NCBI GenBank assembly: GCA_947626045.1
Contig: CANQQS010000008.1
Coordinates: 1 to 37,125 of the forward strand
Origin: an uncultured Clostridia bacterium
GTDB lineage: Bacteria; Bacillota; Clostridia; UBA1381
Direction of reading: 5' to 3'
Length of the DNA: 37,125 bases
In this document: one piece after another, positions 33,365 to 37,125 of the stretch
Layout: each line of letters begins with the position of its first letter
Numbering within the stretch: position 1 is the first letter of the stretch
Made by a program: the position numbers and the translations under genes
The notes under the pieces: generated by a model
The model's database searches: none
Told to the model about the DNA's origin: nothing
Seen by the model: the letters and a program-made list of their open reading frames with translations, nothing else

Positions 33365-33385
33365 TGTTATCATCCCGCAGACTTT

Positions 33386-34426
33386 TTATTTTAGTGTTTC
33401 GGCGAATTTATGCGCATGACGGGTAAGACGCTCACGCGTCTCGTCCGACATGTTGAATATGCTCGTAAACGGCTTTGAAAACGGCTTCATTCCAAAGCTT
33501 ACAAGCAATGAGTGAAGAATGTTGGCGCCCTCGCCGCTCCAGCCGTGTGAGCCGAATGTGAAAAACGGCTTGTGGCGCATAAGTACGGCGTTTACGCCGC
33601 ACAGCACGCGCGTGACGCTTTCAGCCGCGCCGCGCTCGTATGTGCCCGTTCCGGCTATTATCGCCGAAAAGGTGTTAATATCGGGCGCGTCATTCTTGTC
33701 CGCATCGCATATTTTAATGGTCACTCCCGCGTCTTCCATTTCGGCGCGTATACACTCCGCCATTTCACGTGTTACGCCGTAGTGTGACGAGTACAGAATA
33801 AGCACGGTTTTATTTTTCTCCCACTCGCGGTATTTGTCAAGCAGTCCGCCGTAAAAATCGAATGCCGTTTGAATATCCGCGCCGCGTAAAACATCACTGT
33901 CAGCGGGCATGACCGCCGTTATTTTAAGCTCCGACAGCCTTTTAAGTGCGTTTTCCACGTAGTCGGGGTACGTCATAAGGTTCTCGCCTTCCGAAAACAG
34001 GTCGCAGCTAAAGAGCGTGCCGCTATTTTCCTCATACGTTACCATGCTATCGGGCCAGCTGAGGTTTGGAGTTATTATAAATCGCAGCACTGCGCCGTTT
34101 CCGAGTTTGAGCAGCGCGTTATCCTTAGCCGCCTGCTCACGGAACGGTCGGCTGTACATTTCCTTTAAATTCCTTATACCCGCCACGGTGGCGATAACCT
34201 CCGCGTCAGGATAACTTTCCAGTACCGCGCTGAGTCCGTATGACCTGTTAGGCTCGGTGTGATTTAAAATCACATAGTCAAGCGGTCTGCCGCTTAAAAT
34301 TTCCGCAATATCGCGTACAAGCGCGTCCTCGCCGCCGCGCGGCGCGGTGTCGATAAGCGCGGCTTTGCCGCCTATAACAAGGTACGCGCTGCCGATATGA
34401 TATATAATATTCTCACTTACTTGCAT
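33386..34426 (-). CDS. Flavodiiron (FprA)-like protein with degenerate diiron site
   Basis: A 346-residue protein with flavodiiron layout: a metallo-beta-lactamase-like domain followed by a flavodoxin domain (VLILYSSHYGVTREMAECI near residue 205). True flavodiiron proteins reduce O2 or NO at two irons. Here the first ligand motif reads NHTEPNRS where H-x-E-x-D-H is normal. The HWPDSM histidine is Ser (NLSWPDSM), and the late APSHG histidine is replaced (MPADSD). Only His56, Glu58 and Asp142 remain. Iron-dependent activity is therefore doubtful; the FMN domain may still transfer electrons or bind flavin for another role. The ATG at 34426 overlaps the prmA stop; a TTG at 34441 is badly spaced from AAAGGA. 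The HTH gene follows after 21 bases. Confidence 0.85.
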   Translation of the reverse strand: MQVSENIIYHIGSAYLVIGGKAALIDTAPRGGEDALVRDIAEILSGRPLDYVILNHTEPNRSYGLSAVLESYPDAEVIATVAGIRNLKEMYSRPFREQAAKDNALLKLGNGAVLRFIITPNLSWPDSMVTYEENSGTLFSCDLFSEGENLMTYPDYVENALKRLSELKITAVMPADSDVLRGADIQTAFDFYGGLLDKYREWEKNKTVLILYSSHYGVTREMAECIRAEMEDAGVTIKICDADKNDAPDINTFSAIIAGTGTYERGAAESVTRVLCGVNAVLMRHKPFFTFGSHGWSGEGANILHSLLVSFGMKPFSKPFTSIFNMSDETRERLTRHAHKFAETLK

Positions 34427-35382
34427 ACGACCGACGCCCAATCCTTTCTGCGGTTTATTTCGGTTATGACGAAGCCGTTTTCAGTAAGCGCCGCCGTCAC
34501 GTCGTCTATTCTGTCCTCAATGATGCCCGACGTTATAAATACCGCACCGTCAGCCATGTACTGCCTTACGACCGGAGCGAGACCGATTATAACGTCGGCT
34601 ACGATATTCGCGCACACGACGTTATATTTGTTCTTCGAGATTTCGGCTTGCACGTCCTTATCTGTCACGACGTTGCCGCTTATGACGGTATAGCGCGACT
34701 TGTCTATACCGTTGCGCTCGGCGTTTTGGTACGCCGTATCGACCGCATTCGGATCGATGTCGACCGCAACGGCTTCGTCCGCGCCGAGCATAAGTGCAAT
34801 AATCGAAAGTATACCGCTGCCGCAGCCGAGGTCGAGCATTTTATCGCCTTTTTTTATACATTTTTCGAGCGTTTCGAGACAAAGCTGCGTCGTGTAGTGC
34901 GAACCCGTGCCGAAGCTCATTCCCGGCTCTATGTTGAACACAATGCGGTTGGTAGGCTCCGTAAGCTCCTCCCATTCAGGTTTTATCATTATTTTTTCTC
35001 CTATTTCCATGGGGTGGAAGTATTTGCGCCAGTTATTCGCCCAGTCCTGCTCGGTCATGCCGTCCATGTCAAGCTCCAAGCGTCCGAACGCACCTTCGGT
35101 GTCGAGCTGTTTAAGCTCCGCAAGCGTTGATTTTATACCGAGAAGCAGCTCGTGTCCGGCTATGTCGTCGCTTATGTACGCCTTAACCTTAGTTTCACCG
35201 TGCATTTTCTCGACAAGCTCATCGTCCACGTAGTCCCAGTACGCCTTACTTTCCTCAATAAAATCGTCAAATTCCTCCGCATCCTCTATTTCAAGTCCCG
35301 TTATGCCGAGTCGGTACAGTCTGCCGCTTACCGGCTCTATACCGTCATGCGATGTGTATATTGTCACCTTTATCCAGTTCAT
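34417..35382 (-). CDS. prmA: Ribosomal protein L11 methyltransferase
   Basis: A 321-residue SAM-dependent methyltransferase that trimethylates ribosomal protein L11. The N-terminal substrate-binding domain begins MNWIKVTIYTSHDGIEPVSGRL, with the family segment DWANNWRKYFHPMEIGEKIMIKPEWEE. The catalytic domain has FGTGSHYTTQLCLE, SAM motif I MLDLGCGSGILSI, and AVDIDPNAV as the adenosine-binding strand, followed by VVCANIVADVI. Length is slightly above the roughly 300-residue norm. It follows rpoD after 56 bases and overlaps the flavodiiron-like gene. The start has GGAG about seven bases upstream. Confidence 0.95.
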   Translation of the reverse strand: MNWIKVTIYTSHDGIEPVSGRLYRLGITGLEIEDAEEFDDFIEESKAYWDYVDDELVEKMHGETKVKAYISDDIAGHELLLGIKSTLAELKQLDTEGAFGRLELDMDGMTEQDWANNWRKYFHPMEIGEKIMIKPEWEELTEPTNRIVFNIEPGMSFGTGSHYTTQLCLETLEKCIKKGDKMLDLGCGSGILSIIALMLGADEAVAVDIDPNAVDTAYQNAERNGIDKSRYTVISGNVVTDKDVQAEISKNKYNVVCANIVADVIIGLAPVVRQYMADGAVFITSGIIEDRIDDVTAALTENGFVITEINRRKDWASVVCK

Positions 35383-35407
35383 ATTTATCCTCCGTTATAT
35401 AAATACG

Positions 35408-35430
35408 AGGCGGCACAAAATATACCGCCC
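35408..35430 (-). other. Weak hairpin between rpoD and prmA
   Basis: On the minus strand GGGCGG and CCGCCT bracket an 11-base AT-rich loop, followed by CGTATTTAT. Stem and T run are weak. It may reduce rather than stop transcription from rpoD into prmA. Confidence 0.35.
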
Positions 35431-35438
35431 CTATAAAA

Positions 35439-36596
35439 TCAATCAAGAAAATCCTTCAATTTTTTGCTTCTCGACGGGTGGCGCAGCTTACGGAGCGCCT
35501 TTGCTTCAATCTGACGTATACGCTCACGCGTTACGCCGAATTCCGAGCCGACCTCCTCGAGAGTTCTCGCGCGTCCGTCGTCAAGACCGAAACGCAGTCT
35601 CAAAACCTTTGCTTCGCGCGGTGTGAGCGTTGAAAGCACGTCGCCGAGCTGTTCCTTTAGGAGTACAAAACTTGCCGCTTCCGAAGGCGCGGGCGCGTCG
35701 TCGTCGGGTATGAAGTCGCCCAGGTGGCTGTCCTCCTCCTCGCCTATCGGCGTTTCGAGCGACACCGGTTCCTGTGATATTTTGGAAATTTCGCGCACCT
35801 TCTCAACCGACATGTTGAGTTCTTTTGCAAGCTCCTCCGGCGTTGGCTCGCGTCCGAGTTCCTGTACAAGCTGACGCGACACGCGCACAAGCTTGTTTAT
35901 CGTTTCAACCATGTGTACGGGTATACGAATCGTACGCGCCTGGTCGGCTATCGCGCGTGTTATAGCCTGACGTATCCACCATGTCGCGTACGTCGAGAAT
36001 TTGTAGCCCTTTGTGTAGTCGAACTTGTCCACCGCCTTTATAAGACCGAGGTTGCCCTCCTGTATAAGGTCGAGGAAAAGCATACCGCGTCCGACATATC
36101 TTTTCGCGATGCTTACTACAAGACGGAGATTGGCTTCGGCAAGATTCTTTTTTGCCTGCTCGCCGTCGTTTACGATAGCTTCAAGCTCGGCGCGCGCCGC
36201 GTCGTCAAGCTCCGCTTCCTTGTCGGCGAGCTTCTTTTTCGCGGCTTCCCCCTCCGCCATCCGCTTTGCGAGGTTCATTTCCTCCTCAGCTGTGAGAAGG
36301 TCTACCTTGCCTATTTCCTTGAGGTACATTTTTACGTGGTCGTCAATGTTTATCCCTTCCGGTACGGACAGATCCTCGAGTTCTTCCTTTGATACCTCGA
36401 TTTCTTCAAGCTCCTTGTCCAAATCCTCGACAAGTTCTATTCCTTCCTTTTCGAACCTGTCGTAGAGCGCTTCTATTTCATTGGGAGTAATTTCCACCTC
36501 GTCATAGGCGTCGTTTATTTCCTTATAGCTGAGCACTCCCTTCTGTTTGCCCTTCTCTATAAGCTCTTTTTTGATTTGCTTTTTCTTTTCAAGCAT
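35439..36596 (-). CDS. rpoD: Primary sigma factor RpoD (SigA)
   Basis: A 385-residue housekeeping sigma-70 factor. An acidic N-terminal region 1.1 with [18 protein letters not shown] is followed by region 1.2 ([17 protein letters not shown]). Region 2 carries [19 protein letters not shown] and the promoter-melting segment [18 protein letters not shown]. Region 3 follows, and the region 4 helix-turn-helix has [20 protein letters not shown]. All regions are present. It begins four bases after the dnaG stop, with GGGAGG lying at the end of dnaG, the classical dnaG-rpoD arrangement of Firmicutes. The near-consensus promoters elsewhere in the window fit this sigma factor. Confidence 0.98.
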   Translation of the reverse strand: MLEKKKQIKKELIEKGKQKGVLSYKEINDAYDEVEITPNEIEALYDRFEKEGIELVEDLDKELEEIEVSKEELEDLSVPEGINIDDHVKMYLKEIGKVDLLTAEEEMNLAKRMAEGEAAKKKLADKEAELDDAARAELEAIVNDGEQAKKNLAEANLRLVVSIAKRYVGRGMLFLDLIQEGNLGLIKAVDKFDYTKGYKFSTYATWWIRQAITRAIADQARTIRIPVHMVETINKLVRVSRQLVQELGREPTPEELAKELNMSVEKVREISKISQEPVSLETPIGEEEDSHLGDFIPDDDAPAPSEAASFVLLKEQLGDVLSTLTPREAKVLRLRFGLDDGRARTLEEVGSEFGVTRERIRQIEAKALRKLRHPSRSKKLKDFLD

Positions 36597-36600
36597 TACT

Positions 36601-37125
36601 TTATTCCTCCCAAGTATTTTTTCCCGCCGAAAGTGTTTCCCTTTCCTTAAAAAGTTTTGACAGCTCCGCAGGATTTGTTTCTTTTTTTATTTTTAAATCA
36701 AGCTTTTCAAGCCTGATTGTATACAACAGTTCTCTGACGGTCGCTTCGTCGCCGTCATAGACTTCGAGGTTGTAGAACACGCTGCTTGCGGCGCTCAAAT
36801 CATTGCCCTCAAAGTCGTTCAGTATCAGCGCCGGTTCGGGCGTTTCGCCGTTTTCAAAGCTTTGGTACATTCGCTTTGCAATCCGTCTGTAAACATCGGT
36901 TGAAAAATCGTCGGGGTTCATTTCTCCGCTTACTGTTTTGTACAGCTTGCGGCTTCTCGATATAAGTCCCAAAAGCCGTCTCTCGGCTTCCATGAGTTTT
37001 GAAGACGTGTTTTCCGTTTTGACCGTTTGGCGCGTTTCGCGCTCCGTCCGCTTTTGGTACTCGCTCTTTTGCGGTATACGGCTGCGGAACGTATTGCGCG
37101 ACGATTTTTCGCGGTATTTCGCGAG
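36601..37125 (-). CDS. dnaG: DNA primase DnaG, C-terminal fragment
   Basis: The frame is open to the window edge: 44 codons precede the methionine that the ORF track takes as the start, so the gene is cut by the window, not short. The visible 174 residues are a basic, low-complexity linker ([18 protein letters not shown]) followed by the helical C-terminal domain that binds replicative helicase ([36 protein letters not shown]). The catalytic zinc-binding and TOPRIM domains would lie outside the window. Identification rests on this domain plus the dnaG-rpoD gene order. Confidence 0.88.
   Translation of the reverse strand, partial: LAKYREKSSRNTFRSRIPQKSEYQKRTERETRQTVKTENTSSKLMEAERRLLGLISRSRKLYKTVSGEMNPDDFSTDVYRRIAKRMYQSFENGETPEPALILNDFEGNDLSAASSVFYNLEVYDGDEATVRELLYTIRLEKLDLKIKKETNPAELSKLFKERETLSAGKNTWEE

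Noticed and set aside
19127-33373. Prophage or integrative element
   Set aside because: No integrase, transposase, terminase, capsid gene, attachment repeat or tRNA-end target was seen at either border.

Overview
The window looks like a chromosomal segment of a Clostridia-type Bacillota (Firmicutes) bacterium, probably an anaerobic gut-type lineage. The signs are strong AAGGAGG ribosome binding sites, GTG starts, a dnaG-rpoD(sigA)-prmA block, a SpoIVFB-like M50 protease, a FtsK/SpoIIIE translocase, a class B sortase with its own NPKTG substrate, a BlaR1-like M56 sensor and a flavodiiron-type protein. No 16S or other phylogenetic marker was available, so the placement is inferred from gene content.

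Layout. (1) 1-2.26 kb: the first codons of a carboxyltransferase on the minus strand, divergent from an M56/BlaR1-like sensor whose promoter carries BlaI/MecI-style dyads although no blaI lies beside it. (2) 2.3-3.7 kb: an O-acetylhomoserine sulfhydrylase gene downstream of a tRNA-Arg. (3) 3.8-5.9 kb: a sortase substrate followed by a class B sortase. (4) 5.9-6.2 kb: a tRNA-Leu/tRNA-Gln unit on the minus strand. (5) 6.3-11.8 kb, plus strand: RsuA-family pseudouridine synthase, an atypical GH28 glycosidase, ftsK/spoIIIE and folD. (6) 11.7-18.9 kb, minus strand: M50 protease, M18 aminopeptidase, galactokinase, threonine synthase, a small P-loop protein, a perfect 26-bp-arm inverted repeat and pgi.

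(7) 19.1-33.4 kb, minus strand: ten tightly packed genes that I read as one membrane-spanning, NTP-dependent system. In transcription order they are: a helix-turn-helix-like protein; a Ser/Thr kinase fused to a NACHT/STAND NTPase, a membrane segment and an ectodomain; a lipoprotein overlapping it by 4 nt; an intrinsic terminator; a dynamin-like GTPase; a second GTPase; two proteins of unknown family; a membrane-anchored vWA protein; a Sel1-repeat/TM/subtilisin-like protease; and a zinc-ribbon/coiled-coil/TM/CAP-like protein. The topology puts the nucleotide switches in the cytosol and the vWA, protease, CAP-like, lipoprotein and kinase-ectodomain modules outside. It resembles in general design the multi-gene NTPase-based conflict/signalling systems described by comparative genomics, but I cannot match it to a named system by eye.

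(8) 33.4-37.1 kb, minus strand: dnaG (C-terminal part), rpoD, prmA and a flavodiiron-like protein that has lost most of its iron ligands. The last lies directly upstream of the cluster, with a 21-nt gap to its first gene.
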